Positions 1 to 13,079 of a stretch of DNA of 64,000 bases are shown here, one piece after another. How positions within the stretch are numbered: the first letter of the stretch is position 1; every line of letters starts with the position of its first letter. The position numbers were made by a program, and so were the translations under genes. This DNA is from Adineta steineri (lineage: Eukaryota > Rotifera > Eurotatoria > Adinetida > Adinetidae), in assembly GCA_905250115.1 (NCBI GenBank), contig CAJNOI010000011.1, forward strand, positions 1,132,843-1,196,842, in the 5' to 3' direction. Under the pieces are notes generated by a model, which saw only the letters and a program-made list of their open reading frames with translations, was not told the DNA's origin and made no database searches.

Positions 1-1825
1 GTGACATATTTAAACGACGAGCTAAACGACGCATCGATCGATTAAACATATCTGAACCAGTAAAATAAAGTAATGAACAAGCCCATTCATTTGCTGGTAC
101 AAATATAAGATCAATACGACGATGCTAATTAAATAAAATATTCATTTTAATTAAATAAAAACTTTTCTTATATTTACAAGTGATCCTGGTTCTGATAAAC
201 GGCATACGCCAAAATAAGTTAATTGTTCGGAAACATGACTCGTTGATGATGTTTCAGAATGATTAATTAAATCATGAATGAGAAAACCTTTGTAAGCAAA
301 AAATATTTTCTATATATACAAAATATAAATTTAATTTTTACCAATTTCTCGTAATTTCTCGATCAATGGTGCAAGTATAGATTCATGTATATGTCGTTTA
401 CCATCTTTAAATGTCATTAACATATCAATATCACCACATGATGGTTTTAATCGACGATAACTTCCACATGTTTCAATCATTAGACCAGGTGCAACTTCGT
501 CAGCTGTTTGTTTAACCTAAAGCAAAAATTTCTATTTGTTTTTCTAAAAAAAAAGTTTTATTTACAATTGTTTCAATACGAGTAACTTCTTCTCGTGGAA
601 TACGTGTATTAAAATCTTGATAATATTTTAAGCCAATTTGTTGTGTACGAGTAAGGCGAGCTCGTGTACGTAAATCTTCAAGTGTACGAAAACCTTGTGC
701 AAACCATTGTTTTGTTGTTTCAGTACCAGCACCCCATACACCAGCAAATAAAGCCACTAAAGAAATTTCATAAACATCTAACTATTATTTTTTATTATTG
801 ACATACATGCAGAAACATCATCACGTGATTGAAATGCAGATAATTTAACAAGTCCATTTGTACGAATAATTTCCCATATTTTATCAGCTAATGATTGTTT
901 TACATAGGGTAATGCTTTAATTTCCTAAGAAAATAGAATAAAATGAAATAAATTAATAGATGAAAATATATTTGATTTACTTCATAACTACGGATTGGAT
1001 GTGTACAACGTTTAAGTGCTTCAATTGCTTTTTGATATGCAATACTACGACCTTTATCATTTGTTATTAAATATAATTTAGACATTTCCTTAAAAATTTA
1101 ATTACAAGTAATAAAGAAAATTCTAAGCGGATTTAATTTTACACGTAATTTTTCAATTATTTTTTCATTTGGATTACCAACAGCAGAAGTTGATGATGAA
1201 GCTTCAGAACATAACCATATTCCAGTCTAGCAAAAAAACTTTTTAAATAAATGTATAAATAAAAAAAGATATTCTTCTCGTACTGTTCGTGGTAATTCAC
1301 CTGGTTGAATCGGTTGAATATCAATATGATGCTATGAGAAAAAATTCAAAAAATTCATAAGAAATTGTCTAATTGATAGAATACTTTTTTTGAACGTGTT
1401 TCATCATCAGTGTCAGATGCTGATGAAGATACTGAACGTTCTCGTTTCAAAGGTAATTGTTCCGTTGATATTTCAGTCTTTTTTATGGGAATAACTGTTT
1501 CAATTAATGATGATTCAGAACGAGAAGGAGTAGCATGAAGTATATAGGATTCATGTGATAGAAGTTGATTTTGTTTAATTGAATCACTTAACCATTGTGT
1601 TCGAATAAATACTGGTGATGATGATGATAATACAGATGAACTTTTCAATGCTTTACTTGCTGAAATAAAATCAAGTTCATCATCGATTAAAATAAATGCA
1701 TTTTGATTCGTATGATCAACAACAGTAAGACCAAATTTGATACAAGCTTTATTAAAAATTTCTAAACGACGTTTACCAACTCTTAGAAATGAAACTACTG
1801 TTGAAGATGACGTTACATCTGTCAT
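1..1825 (-). CDS. POLL: DNA polymerase lambda (family X), 3' end outside window
   Basis: Gap-filling family X polymerase used in non-homologous end joining and base-excision repair in the nucleus. Nine exons can be spliced: 1825-1385, 1331-1284, 1226-1143, 1088-981, 924-807, 756-566, 516-342, 287-178 and 124-1, giving 466 residues before the window ends. A BRCT domain (about residues 5-100) and a Ser/Thr-rich linker come first, then the 8-kDa lyase region, the fingers (WGAGTET), and the palm. The catalytic aspartates are visible: CGDID (D359, D361) and RRID (D430), followed by [15 protein letters not shown]. The human protein is 575 residues, so only the last part of the palm and the thumb are missing. 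An in-frame Met lies upstream at 1873; I chose 1825 because the BRCT domain starts right after it. Introns are 50-60 bases. Confidence 0.93.
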
Positions 1826-2339
1826 TGATGTATACAAAAAAAACAATTTGAGCAAAAAAGAAACTATAATCAAATGTTATACATTTATTTGAATCATCAT
1901 TGGTTACTGACCAATGTCCAGTGATGTCGCTCACATATTGTTTTAATATATATTTTCATCTATACTTTTTTCGGTAGAGAAATATCTGTTGCAATTGAAA
2001 TTTTCAAGATATTCATTATCACATAATAGACAAATATTTTGCACTGTTATCGGAAAAAACTTCTTGTTTATCATAATCTCGTATAACACAGAATAAAGCA
2101 TATATACATAACTAACATGAGCAAAATACAATAAGTGCAACAACATCAAATTTTCATTGAAAAATAAACAAAAGACCTGAAATATTTATATTTAAAAAAG
2201 AGTTATTTTAAATATACAAACAAAATATATAAATATATATATATATTCTCCCATACAAAAAATTGGAGATACACTTGAAAAATTTTCACTAGTTTTGTTG
2301 TTCACTCGGCTTGAATAAAACTCAAGGTAATATAATATA
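1826..2339. other. intergenic, Pol lambda start to NEK4 end
   Basis: AT-rich spacer between two minus-strand genes. It must hold the promoter and 5' leader of the Pol lambda gene and the 3' untranslated region of the NEK4-like gene. Short TA runs occur near 2230-2245. I see no further gene. Confidence 0.5.
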
Positions 2340-5300
2340 TTATGCATGTTTAAGTAAAGTATCTTCATAAAATTTCAATCGAAATATTTGTGCAGAATAT
2401 TTATTATACAAATCTTCACCAAGTTCATCAATCATTTCTTCCTAAAAACAAATAAATCGAATTTATTTCATTATCAATATAGATATATCAACTTACTGTC
2501 TGTTGTGCTCCACTAACATTTTCACATATTTTCAAAACACGTGCTAATTTGCTTGAACTAATTCCTCTAAGACAATCTCTAAAAAAGAAATCGATAGGTA
2601 ATTTATTTGAATATTGTTTCCATTACAAATTTACTTTTGAATTTCATCATAAAGTTGATGTAATCGATTTGTTTCCTGTAATACATTAGGTATTGTTCGA
2701 TCACCTGATGACCAGATTTTATTTGGATGAGATTCATTTGCAATTATTGTTTTATCACTATCATTACTACTATCTGTTAAATCATATGAATCATGATTAT
2801 TAACTGATGGTAATTGTAATGTTGCAGTTAACATAAAAACAAAATCATTGATATCTTTTTCACTAGAATTTAATAAATAATGATATATAGATTTTGTTAA
2901 ATTTCAATAAATTTTTACCTTTCTTTTTTCTTTTCAATTTCTACTATTAGATTATCTTGTAATATTGATGGTGGTAGTTCATTATGCGTTGTTGATGTTT
3001 GATTTGGTGATTCGTTTGATGTTGAATATTCTGTTGATGATGAATGTAATTTATTCTCTCGACGACGTTGTCGTGCACTAGAATTTGTTCCCTATAGAAA
3101 TAAATATACATGATAATTGACAATAATCTTATTTATAATTAACCTGATTTAAATCATAGGATTTTGTTATTCGTGATTGAGGTGAAGATTGTGATGAGTT
3201 TATGTTCGATTCTACTGAACTTGGTCTAATATGATTTCGTGGTGGTTCACTTATCTAATTAAATAAATAAAAAGGAAAAAGAGAATATTTGTTTACAAGC
3301 TACAAAAATGTTTCCTACATTCTTTTATTGGAATGAATACATGTTATATAAATAGTTATATATACATAACTCAAACTCATTTAATATAAATTGAAAGTTT
3401 CGATTTTGATTATTAGATCGAGCTAATCCAATATAGACAATATTTACAATGATTTTTTTTCTTAATGCTTTCTTTTGCATTTGATTTAGTGTACAATATA
3501 TAATCAGATATTTATTGGTATAGTATCAGTATGAAGGGGAAACAAACTGATTTCTTGTGATTTTTAGTATGGAAATCAATTTATTCCCCCTTGAGTAAAA
3601 CGTTGAGTAAGTGATAAAGGTCTTAGAACTACTTCTTGGACAAATTTTTAGTTTAAAATCGCATGAATAAACTTTTTCACGATGCACTTTGTTTTAAACT
3701 AAGAAACTTAATAGAGTTGCCATGGTTCGTGGAAAGAAAATATCACGTATGCATATGTACTTACAATAATTGGGTGAGAAACATGATTATTAGGTCGAAT
3801 AGGTGATGTGTCGTGTTCATCTGATGATGACGGTTGTTGTTGCTGTTGTTTTATATGATTACTCAATTGTTGATCACGTTTTCGTCGTTGTAATGTATCA
3901 TTTTGACTAAGTTTTGATAAAAAATTCAAATGTTTTTCTTCTTCACTTGATGGTAATGGATTACTTCGACGTGATAATTGACGACGAACTCTCGAATTAC
4001 TTATTGGATCACTTGATTGTAGTGGTTCAACAAGTGGTACAGATCGATTAATATTAGCTGATCCTGGTGATCGAGAATATGAAGGTGGTAGTAATGGATG
4101 AGACGGAAGAGATGACGGATTATTATAATTATTATTTGGGAAACGAGCTTTTGATGGTGAATTTTGAGAAGCACTGGGCGGCCGAGATGGCGAAGATAAA
4201 TGTGGACTTGCTACAGAGTGAGAATTTGAATTAATATGATTCTGACATCTAAATTAATATACATCTAATATAAGTAAATTCTTAATTTAATTTTTTACTT
4301 ATTCTTTGTTTTATCTAATAATCTTAAAATATGTTGTTTAATATAAGCATTTTGTAAAAGACTTTTTGCTGTTGGACGCTGGTCAGGATCTTTTTTTAAT
4401 AATGATGTTATAATATCTCGTAATGGTTGACTATAGTGTTTCGATAATTTTGGTGTCTAAAATAAATAGAGAAAAACAAACATCTTTTATGATAGGAAAA
4501 GAAAAATTCGAATTTCAATCAAACCTCTTCACGAATTATTTTTACAACAAGTGAATTCATATCTTTAGCATTGAAGGCATGTTCGAGTGTTACCATTTCA
4601 TATACACAACATCCAAGTGACCAAATATCCGTCTAAAAATATTCTATATTAATAAAAAAAATCATTGATTTAAAAATTCATTTCAAACCTTTGGTCCATA
4701 AGGTTTTTGTGAAAATATTTCTGGACTCATATAATATGGTGTACCAATAATTGTTGTTGCAAAATCATTTCCTGAATCTAATACTCTTGCAATACCTAAA
4801 TCACCAACTTTGACAATTTCATTTTTTGTTAGAAAAACATTTTGAGTTTTTAAATCACGATGAAGAATATTTTTCTCATGCATATACTAAAACGAAAGAA
4901 CAGAAAAAAACGAAAAGAAATATTTATTTATTCCAGCAAATAGATTTTTATACTTGTAAAGCCATACATATTTGTATAAACCATTCAACAATTTGATCTT
5001 CTGATAATGTTTGTTTTTGTGATTTCTTTTCTTTTAATCGCGTATATAAATCACCACCTTCACAATATGCCATAACTATATTAAGAAAATTATCTTTTGA
5101 ACGAAATGATTCTTTATAAGCAACAATATTTGGATGTTTTAATGTTGATAATAATTTCGCTTCACGTTCAGCACTTTCAATATCATTCTGTGATGTATTA
5201 TTTGTTGATTGACGAAGATCTAATCGTTTAAGAACATATTGTTTTGTTTGAGATGATGTTGTTGGTGAAGAAGTTTTTGGTAAGACAAGCCAAACTTCAC

Positions 5301-5397
5301 CATAACTACCTGCACCTATTTTTTTAAGAAATTCATATTTATCATCGACATTTATTTCATTGAGATGTAATGCTGGTTCAGATCGATTTCTTAACAT
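2340..5397 (-). CDS. NEK4: NEK4-like NIMA-related serine/threonine kinase
   Basis: Protein kinase of the NIMA family; NEK4 relatives act in the DNA-damage response and at cilia. Ten exons (5397-4954, 4886-4689, 4632-4525, 4456-4299, 4248-3765, 3254-3144, 3091-2919, 2862-2635, 2578-2497, 2441-2340) give 695 residues, against 841 in human. The kinase domain (about 20-285) has the glycine loop GAGSYG (28-33), catalytic lysine K57, HRDLKTQN (D159), DLG (177-179) and the activation segment [10 protein letters not shown], with the NEK4 signature [13 protein letters not shown]. The tail is Ser/Pro/Gln-rich and low in complexity (about 300-560). It ends in a short acidic C-terminal segment on three exons. 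All kinase residues needed for activity are present. The identity rests on the kinase domain; the tail is not recognisable. Confidence 0.92.
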
Positions 5398-6193
5398 AGT
5401 CTTTTTTATTAAATTTAATTAAAAAAAATAATAGAAAGGGTGTTTTTAAAGAATTTTATCATGAGTAATACGTAGGCGATAGAATCCATTGATCCCATAG
5501 AATTTTTGTTGTCATAACTACTGACTCACAGTGAATCATAACATCGATCGTAACTAAATCAAGGAAGAAGCGAGAGAAAAAAAGCATCTTCTATCGATAC
5601 ATTTAGGTGAATAGTATATAAAGTCATAGTTAAATTGTATTTATTTTGATAGAATGTTCGAATATAGGAAAAAACATAGATGTCGGAGGTTACTTACAGT
5701 TTTATAGTAGAATGTCTAGAAGAATCTGAAATGATCATGAATAAATAGTATGAAATATTGAGGTATATTTTATAAATACAAAAGTATTCTTGATGCTTTC
5801 ACTACGACATAGAAGAGACTTTGACGCACATATTTATATAAGATTAAAAACTCTACTGAGGTTATTGAGTCAGTTTTTGGCTCCTGTCCGTACACCTCCG
5901 AGGAAGTGACTTGAAATATTTTTTTAAAGTGTCGATAATACTCAATGCTCATATGAAATATGAAATTTTAAAGAAACTTCGTTTATAGCTTGTTTTCTCG
6001 ATAAAGTGACTTATGGGTCACCCTGTATGTGTATATATATATTACTAGTATGATGCTTTATTAACAAAAGTGAAGCCTAAGAATGAAACATTGTGTAATT
6101 CTGTTTTCAAATATTAAATTCCATTCAATACAGATATAGATTGAGTAGAAATATACAAGAATTGTACGTATATATTTAGATAATGCATAGCAA
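5398..6193. other. intergenic, NEK4 start to tRNA-Gly
   Basis: About 800 bases holding the upstream region of the NEK4-like gene and, at its right end, a mariner-like terminal sequence (separate entry). A 60-codon minus-strand open frame at 5952-5770 overlaps this region, but no protein family is recognisable in it. Confidence 0.4.
5986..6030 (-). mobile_element. mariner-like terminal inverted repeat relic
   Basis: Read on the minus strand from 6030, the sequence starts ACAGGGTGACCCATAAGTCA and continues into a short AT-rich stretch. Tc1/mariner elements commonly end in a sequence of the form CAGGGTGwCCCAwAAGT, which this matches closely. A TA-rich run (6035-6052) lies just outside, as expected of a TA target. 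I found no matching second end and no intact transposase, so this is probably a solo or decayed end. The match is from memory of the family consensus. Confidence 0.35.
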
Positions 6194-6265
6194 GCGTCGG
6201 TGGTGTAACGGTTAGCATGGTTGCCTTCCAAGCAGCCGACCCGGGTTCGACTCCCGGCCGACGCA
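6194..6265 (+). tRNA. trnG-UCC: tRNA-Gly (anticodon UCC)
   Basis: A 72-base tRNA. The 7-bp acceptor stem (GCGTCGG with CCGACGC) is perfect and is followed by discriminator A at 6265. The anticodon loop CTTCCAA carries TCC. The B box GGGTTCGACTC is intact and the A box lies around TGGTGTAACGG. It closely resembles animal tRNA-Gly(UCC). There is no intron. Oligo-T tracts follow within 10-25 bases. It lies on the strand opposite to both protein-coding neighbours. Confidence 0.97.
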
Positions 6266-6273
6266 CGTTTCTC

Positions 6274-6289
6274 TTTTTGTCTTTTTTTT
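6274..6289 (+). terminator. RNA polymerase III oligo-T terminator of tRNA-Gly
   Basis: Five T residues (6274-6278) and then eight (6282-6289) directly downstream of the tRNA are a standard pol III stop signal. Confidence 0.75.
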
Positions 6290-6340
6290 GTATTCATATT
6301 TTATTAATTCATATTTTTATACAAAAAAAAATAGTAAAGT

Positions 6341-7842
6341 CTATCGTGCTTGAAGTTGTTCATTATTCCAATTACCGGCACTATTTTGATATTGAGCAGT
6401 ACGTTGAAGTGATTGCCATTGTTGTTTTGATTGTTGTAATGCCATCTGAAAGAACAAAAAACAAAAAATACATTCAGATAAAAAAAAATAGTTTCTTACA
6501 GCCGCAATTTCAACTTTTCTTTCCCAAACTTCACAATCACGTTGAAGATTATAGAGTAAAGCTTTCTTTTTAACATAATCTAATACTTCTGGTACTCGAT
6601 AATTTTCTGTTTGTTCAGCAAGATGACAATGTATTCCAGTCACACGTGTATGTTCTGCATGTGCACCAACCATATCATGTTCAGCATGATCATATAAATT
6701 AATTTGTTTTTCAATACGTTGTAAAGTATCAGCTAATTCTTTATTTTGTCTATGTAAATCATCTTTATAACGATTAAGTAATTGTGTTGCTCGACCAACT
6801 TGTCTTTTTAATAAAATAAGTTCAATATTTTTATCATCAATTTTATCTAAAAATTGTTTATTTTCAATTTTTAATTGATTAAAATCAACTTCATGTAATG
6901 TTTCTCCTGTTTCTTCTTTTTGTTTCAATTGAATTTCTAAACGTATAATTTGTCGTTTTAAACCTGATGAACGATCACGTAATTTATTTGTTAATGATTC
7001 ACGTGCTTTTATACGTTCATTAAAATAACGTTCAATTTTTTCACCAACTAATTGTTTTGTACGTACATCCGTTGAAGTTTCTCTGGTTTTTTTAAAATCT
7101 GCTACAGCTGAATCAAAATCATTGATTTCAGTATCAACCCATTCAAGATCAGACTAAAACCAAAAAAAAAAAACTTTTTTTTATTGATTTTTGTAAGAAC
7201 TAACTTCGAGTTGATCAGTTTTTTTTTCATTAGTTGTTTCTCGACGATTTTTTTCGTTTTTCATTTGTTCAAGTTCCGAATTGACAATATCAATTTTTTG
7301 TTCAAGTGTTAATTGTATACGAAAATCACCTTGAGTGCTTCGTGATTTTGATCTTTTGCGATTTAAACGTTCACTTCGACTTGTACCACCAGCAACACTC
7401 AAATCTTGAGATGAACCAGCTGGTGTTGTTGCTTGAGAAGTACCAACATTTGTACTAACAGTTATTGGTTCAGCTTTTTTTCTTTCCAAATTCATTTCGA
7501 AAACAGTATTTTCAAATGTTAATTGAAGTATCTCACGGCTAAATGGTATATCATATAATTTATTTTTTCATAAATAAATATTTTAGAATTTATTTTCTCA
7601 ATGAGCAATAGAGCAGAGGAGCTGAATGAGCACTTACAATAAGTTTTAAATGTCTTCTATTTTATCATAATAAATTTATATAGAAATGATAGTAAATTAA
7701 ATATATATATATATATATATATAGTTACTTACTCGATCTTTTCAAGTCGTTGTTGAAGTTCAAGATCATCAGCATCGTCAGTTGTGCCAGCACCATGTTG
7801 TTCAGATGATGACCCACTAAAACTTGATCTTGCTTCAGCCAT
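6341..7842 (-). CDS. CFAP263: cilia- and flagella-associated protein 263 (CCDC113)
   Basis: Coiled-coil axonemal and centriolar-satellite protein needed for cilia. Four exons (7842-7733, 7538-7205, 7153-6500, 6445-6341) give about 400 residues; the human protein is 377. Landmarks shared with human CCDC113 are a basic KRSKSRS patch before LTLEQKIDIV, the DUF4201-type core with VDFNQLKIENKQFL, the later block YRVPEVLDYV, the segment CEVWERKVEIA, and a C-terminal end with NNEQLQA. Nearly all of residues 130-370 is predicted coiled coil from heptads of Leu, Ile, Lys and Glu. The start is the first Met of a short acidic exon ending in a good GTAAGT donor. A ciliary gene fits a ciliated animal such as a rotifer. 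Confidence 0.9.
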
Positions 7843-10800
7843 TTTTAGTTATTTTTGAAAAGTCTGTTTGAAAAAAATAAAAGAATATTCAATCAGTCAT
7901 TCACACAAATGTGTTACTATCGGTAATAGCCTCTTCAAAAAAATTATTCATTGTATAAACCAGAAAGATGTCGTCAATGGGCATATATGAAAGAGAAAAA
8001 AAACTCAAAAACAATATTCTGATTACTAACTTACTACATGAATAAAATTATTATCCATAACAATGAATACTTTATAGAACGAATCTTGGATTATGTACCT
8101 CTTCGCCAAAAAAGTCGACAAATTCTTTTTATCGACTAACATTTTTTGTGAATCACTTTTTTAAATACTCATTCCACATAGTGATATATACTGAGAGAAC
8201 AGTAGCAATCATCCGACAAATGTAGTTATTAGTTTGGTCATCGGAATGTGGACGCTATCAAACAATTACGATCAACAGGCACTTCGCCGATAATGTTATA
8301 TTCGAAATGGTAGATCACCGAAAGTTTCATAGAGGGGTGAGCACACCGTCGATAGTCGTTTACATTTCAATAATTTGGCTTTCGCCTAAATCGAAAGACT
8401 TGATAACCGTTAAAATTCGAGATAACGAGTATTTTCGAAAAATCTATTATTGAGTTAGTTTTGATTTCTCTGTATAATATACATCTTTCTATGTATTCAT
8501 TATCTCAACAAAAAATACGTTCATTTTCACTAAAACTATAAATATTTCATTCGTACTCAAAAAAACAGATTTGACCTTTATTGATATGAAGTAGCACGAG
8601 TCATTTATCTACTGAAAAGTATATATTTTCACAACCAATTATATTCCGTTCATATGTTATTGTTCATAAAAGAATCTGAATATGGACATTTGTTATTTCT
8701 ACAAATAGCTCAAAGAAGTTTCTTTTTTTTCAAAGAATAAGATCAAACGAAATCATTTAATAGACTTCATATATTCAAAATAACAGCTTTAAGCAATTTT
8801 CTTTTAGCGTTTATTGTATTGTATTTATATATACAATTACCATTTTTATACCAGTAAAAACTCTTCTCACTTAGTTACTTGACTTTATAATTTTATAAGA
8901 AGAAAAAAAAACCAAAATTTTTCTCAAAATAATTATATATTCAGATTATCTCATTTTCAAGTATGTACTGTATAATAAAAGATCGAATGACGCCCTTTAT
9001 TTCTCTTGTGAATTGTCATCTTTATAAATTTGTTTGTCCATCTAACTTCCGTCTATTCATACGTCGGTCATCATCATTGTGTTCATTTGCATTTGAGTGT
9101 GATTTTGTTTATCTTAAAAACAGCTGAATGATTATCTTTTGCTGTTGTTTTCTTAACAACTTATACATGGCTATGACGCCAATCTTAACTTAGACAAAAA
9201 GCACTTGAAAAAATAATAATAGGGAAACATTTTCTTGTTTTTTTTATTCCATATAGTGATAGTGTTCTCTTCTATTCATTCTATAATCATATGATGATTG
9301 AATGATAACACTTAATGAAAGAACATTATATATTAATGTATGCTTAAGTTATTAGAATGACACTACGTATTTTATAAAGATGAAAGCAACTCATATTTCA
9401 ACACATCGTCTTATGAAATGATATAGAAATGGATTAGTCGTTATGGATAATGATGATTAAAGAAGAATAAAACAAAAAAAAGTAGCTGTGAATTATTAGA
9501 GAAGAAAACTAAATAAAACATGTCAATTGATTGTCGATATTTATAAATAATGAACATGATTTGTAATTTACAGGTAGTTGTGATTTTGCTATTCTATATT
9601 ATGAATAAATATTGCACATAGTCTATTGTAACATCCGTTTTCTCAACAATTTATCTATGTAGAGAGAAGAGAAAAAACGAAATTAAAAGATTTCTTTCTA
9701 TATAAGTCAATATTATTTAGATATGCATCTGTTCATTTTATTAACTGCAGATGAATGAATGAATGAATGACGTTTAAAATAAAATAATCTTCGTCTTCCT
9801 TTTGTTAATCGTTGTGAACTGTCAATAATTGTCGGTCACTCATTTTTTGTGTTTGATGACGCTGATAAGTACGCATTTGAGTATGTCATGTGCACGAGAA
9901 AAAAATAAATTGAAAATTCATTTTTAAGTGGTTGTTCATCAACATATATATATATATATATATTAGACAATCGTTGTGCTATGGAGAATTATGTCTATTT
10001 CTAATACTTGATTGGCATTTTTTATGATAGTAGTCAGATCTTGTCTGTCACTTTCTCTTTTTCTCTCTTGCTCGCTCTCGCTCTCTCCTTTTTCTGATTG
10101 ATTATTGCTACTGTATAACTCTATTTCTTTCGTTTTCTCTCGCTGTCCATAACGGCGTAGTCTCGTCATCATGCGTCCACTTGTTCTTCTCCTCTTACAG
10201 TGTTATACATATACATAAACTCACTTGTCGGTCATTATCATTAACACAATATAGTTTAATACAGGTATATACTGAATAAACCGATTTCACACGTCGGAGC
10301 TGATCTGACAAGTGAACAACTACTCAAATGAACAATAAAGTAAAGAAGAAAAAGAAATCCGTTGACGTTTAGTAAGTTTATTTCCTTTTACTACGGTGAA
10401 ATGAATTTAAACAACTGATAATAAGAATTTTGCCCTTATCAACCGTCGTTTTTTTGTTGACTACATATGCAATAGATAATTTTTCTCTCATATTTCATGT
10501 ACTGTTTATATGTAATTTTGACATTTAAAATAGGTTTGCTGGTAAATTGAAAAAAAAAGCAAAACGACGACGTATGTATTTTTATGTTCAATTCGAAATA
10601 AACTATTACATCAGACGTTTCTCTTTTTTTTCTATTAATACTTAATCAACAGACATCCAAATAAATATATGAATGCTCTTTTGCATTTGCCTTTCTCATG
10701 TACTCATGTAACTGAACCATGAATACTGTACAAACGAATAATGAATCTAGTCATTCAAGGTTTTAGATTTGATGAATACATACATTTACTATTTGATTTA

Positions 10801-11144
10801 ACAAAAGCTTTCTAAAAACAAGTAAATTAATGATAAAGTACAACAGATCTTTTAATCTGATGATGGTACAGAAAAGACAATTATCTTTGTTGATATAGAA
10901 TAGCAAGATATTATAAGCAGACATAAGATTATAATCTTTCCACTCATTACATATTCACTGTCATGTAAGATAGCTGATAATAGATTATATAGATATTTAT
11001 CTCGAGAGATAGTAAGCATCGGTATTGATTAACTTCTTTTATCAGAAATCTCTTCTTCGTTTTTTTTCATGTTAATTACAAATGTAGTTATTTGAATACA
11101 TTGTTTTTATTTCATTTTAGATTCTAATTCATTTCCAAAACAAA
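7843..11144. other. 3.3 kb divergent intergenic region with possible 5' UTR exons
   Basis: Lies between the starts of CFAP263 (minus) and the FGFRL1-like gene (plus), so it holds both promoters. Much longer than most spacers here. Two stretches look like non-coding leader exons of the plus-strand gene: one ending at 10371 before GTAAGT, and 10534-10571 between an AG acceptor and GTATGT. A third acceptor at 11119-11120 precedes the start codon. A TA run sits at 9943-9962 and a GAATGAAT repeat near 9750. I find no convincing protein gene or RNA gene. Confidence 0.45.
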
Positions 11145-13079
11145 ATGAAGCCAATTTTATTTATATTATTATTTATCTTATTCAAAAATATCGCTGCTCG
11201 AGGTATGTAGATTAAGATATATATGTATGTTTTTTCTATGGATGCATTATTTGACATGTGGAGTAAAAATAATCTCATTTGAAATTTGAATCATTATGTC
11301 AATAAGACTAATAAATGGATTGAATTTCTATGTTAAATTGAGTATCTTTGACATTACTAAATGTATATGGTTTCTCTCAAATAAGACTGAACATTGTCAA
11401 AAAAATATCTTTATTGTGTATTTAGGACCACCTATTCTTTTACCAGAAACACCAAATCTTATAACAATCGATCTTAATGAAAATGAACCATTAGAATTAC
11501 ATTGTCCAGTTATGATTACACCTGATTTATCTGTTCAATGGTCAAAAAATAATGAAGATTTGGATCCAATGTGGTCAACAACAAATTTAGTCATAAGACG
11601 ATTTTTATTAAAAATTCATCATATACATTTAAATGATGCTGGTTTATATAAATGTAATGTTGTTAATGGATTTGGTAATGTTCAAGCACAATTTCGAGTT
11701 GATGTTAAATGTAAGTATTTGTTCACAGTTTTTTTTCCTTCAATTAAACAAATAATTATTTTAGCAAATGGAACATTAGCGACTAATATTCTAAGTAATG
11801 AACAACAAAATATTCTACCTTGGGATATGGAATCAATGAATGGAGGTTAATTCTTTTTAAATACGAAATAAATTTTTGATAACATATTTTCTATTTTTAG
11901 AAGCACCTGTATTTCTTTCACGAACTGATAAAATTCAAAGTGAACCAACGAAAGTTATTCAACCTGAAACTACGACAGCTCAATTAAAATGTTTAGCGTC
12001 TGGTAAACCATCACCAGAAATACGATGGAAGAAAAATGGTAAAATATTATCAGAAGATGAATATGGTTTAACACAGTAAGTCATTAGAAAAATTAATTTC
12101 TGATACCAATTTTTTATTAAATAGAAGTCAAATATTAAACATTAAAGATTTACGTCAATCCGATACAGGAAATTATACATGTGAAGTATTCAATTCATTT
12201 GGTAGTATCAATGCAACATATATTCTTATTGTTACTGGTATATAGAAAAAAAATTTCTTTTCTTATTTAATATTTATTCTTTATTAGAAAAATTACATTT
12301 TTTTGGTAATGATCCTGAAAATACAAGTATTGAAATTGGTCAAACAGCAATACTTAATTGTCGTGTACAAACAAATGATCCAACAACAAAAATTCAATGG
12401 TTAAAAAAACTTACTATTCAACAATTATTTCGTCCTGATGCTATTGTATTTGGTTCTGAACAATATGAAAATATTGAACAATCACAAGAACAACAATATT
12501 CAAATAATATTCTTTCAAAACCACTAATTATTCTAAATGTTAATATACGAGAAAGTGGAGAATATATTTGCGTTATTCAAAATGATAAGGCTACAAATTA
12601 TAAAAAAGCTTTTGTTAATATTATTGATATACGTAAAGGTAAATATCTACAATGATCTGTCCTATATTAAGAACAGTTGTATGTTAAGATGGTCTTGATA
12701 ATTCTTTTTTATTTCAGGTATATTATCATCAACAAATAATAATAATATTTTACTTTATGTTATTATCATTCCTTTATTTGTTCTTGGTTGTATACTTTTC
12801 TTAATATTTTGTATTCGTCATTATCATCATCAAAAACATCAACGTCATTCACATTGTACAGATAGTTTAAAATCTTCAATAAAACCACGATTACCATTAA
12901 TTCATCCTAATGCTATTATTGTTTCATCTCATACAAGTAATGATTATGTTGCAGATAGTATAGATTCAATACCGATTACTAGACAATATCAACAGCAACG
13001 ATATATGCCATCTGCTTCATCTGATTTAGGATCTCTTACAAGTTCAAATTTGTATTATGCACGACTACAAGCACTGTAA
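11145..13079 (+). CDS. FGFRL1: FGFRL1-type receptor: three Ig domains, one membrane segment, no kinase
   Basis: Cell-surface FGF-receptor relative that lacks a tyrosine kinase. Seven exons (11145-11202, 11426-11710, 11765-11845, 11901-12075, 12125-12237, 12288-12638, 12718-13079) encode 474 residues. A signal peptide (1-18) is followed by Ala-Arg-Gly-Pro-Pro, also found at this point in vertebrate FGFRL1. Three Ig domains follow, each with two Cys, a Trp and a tyrosine-corner motif (DAGLYKC, DTGNYTC, ESGEYIC). Other matches are NGFG, LKCLASGKPSPEI, INATY and IQWLKK. One membrane helix (about 365-388) leads to a roughly 85-residue tail starting with a His-rich stretch, HYHHQKHQRHSH; vertebrate FGFRL1 tails are also His-rich. 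The stop at 13077 ends the protein well before any kinase. It is read away from CFAP263. Confidence 0.88.

Noticed and set aside
6061-6573. Open frames on both strands overlapping the tRNA
   Set aside because: They read through tRNA-Gly and the antisense of CFAP263; chance frames.
9963-10172. 69-codon frame rich in Glu, Ser and Arg on the minus strand
   Set aside because: It comes from a CT-rich simple-sequence stretch; no domain and no splice support.
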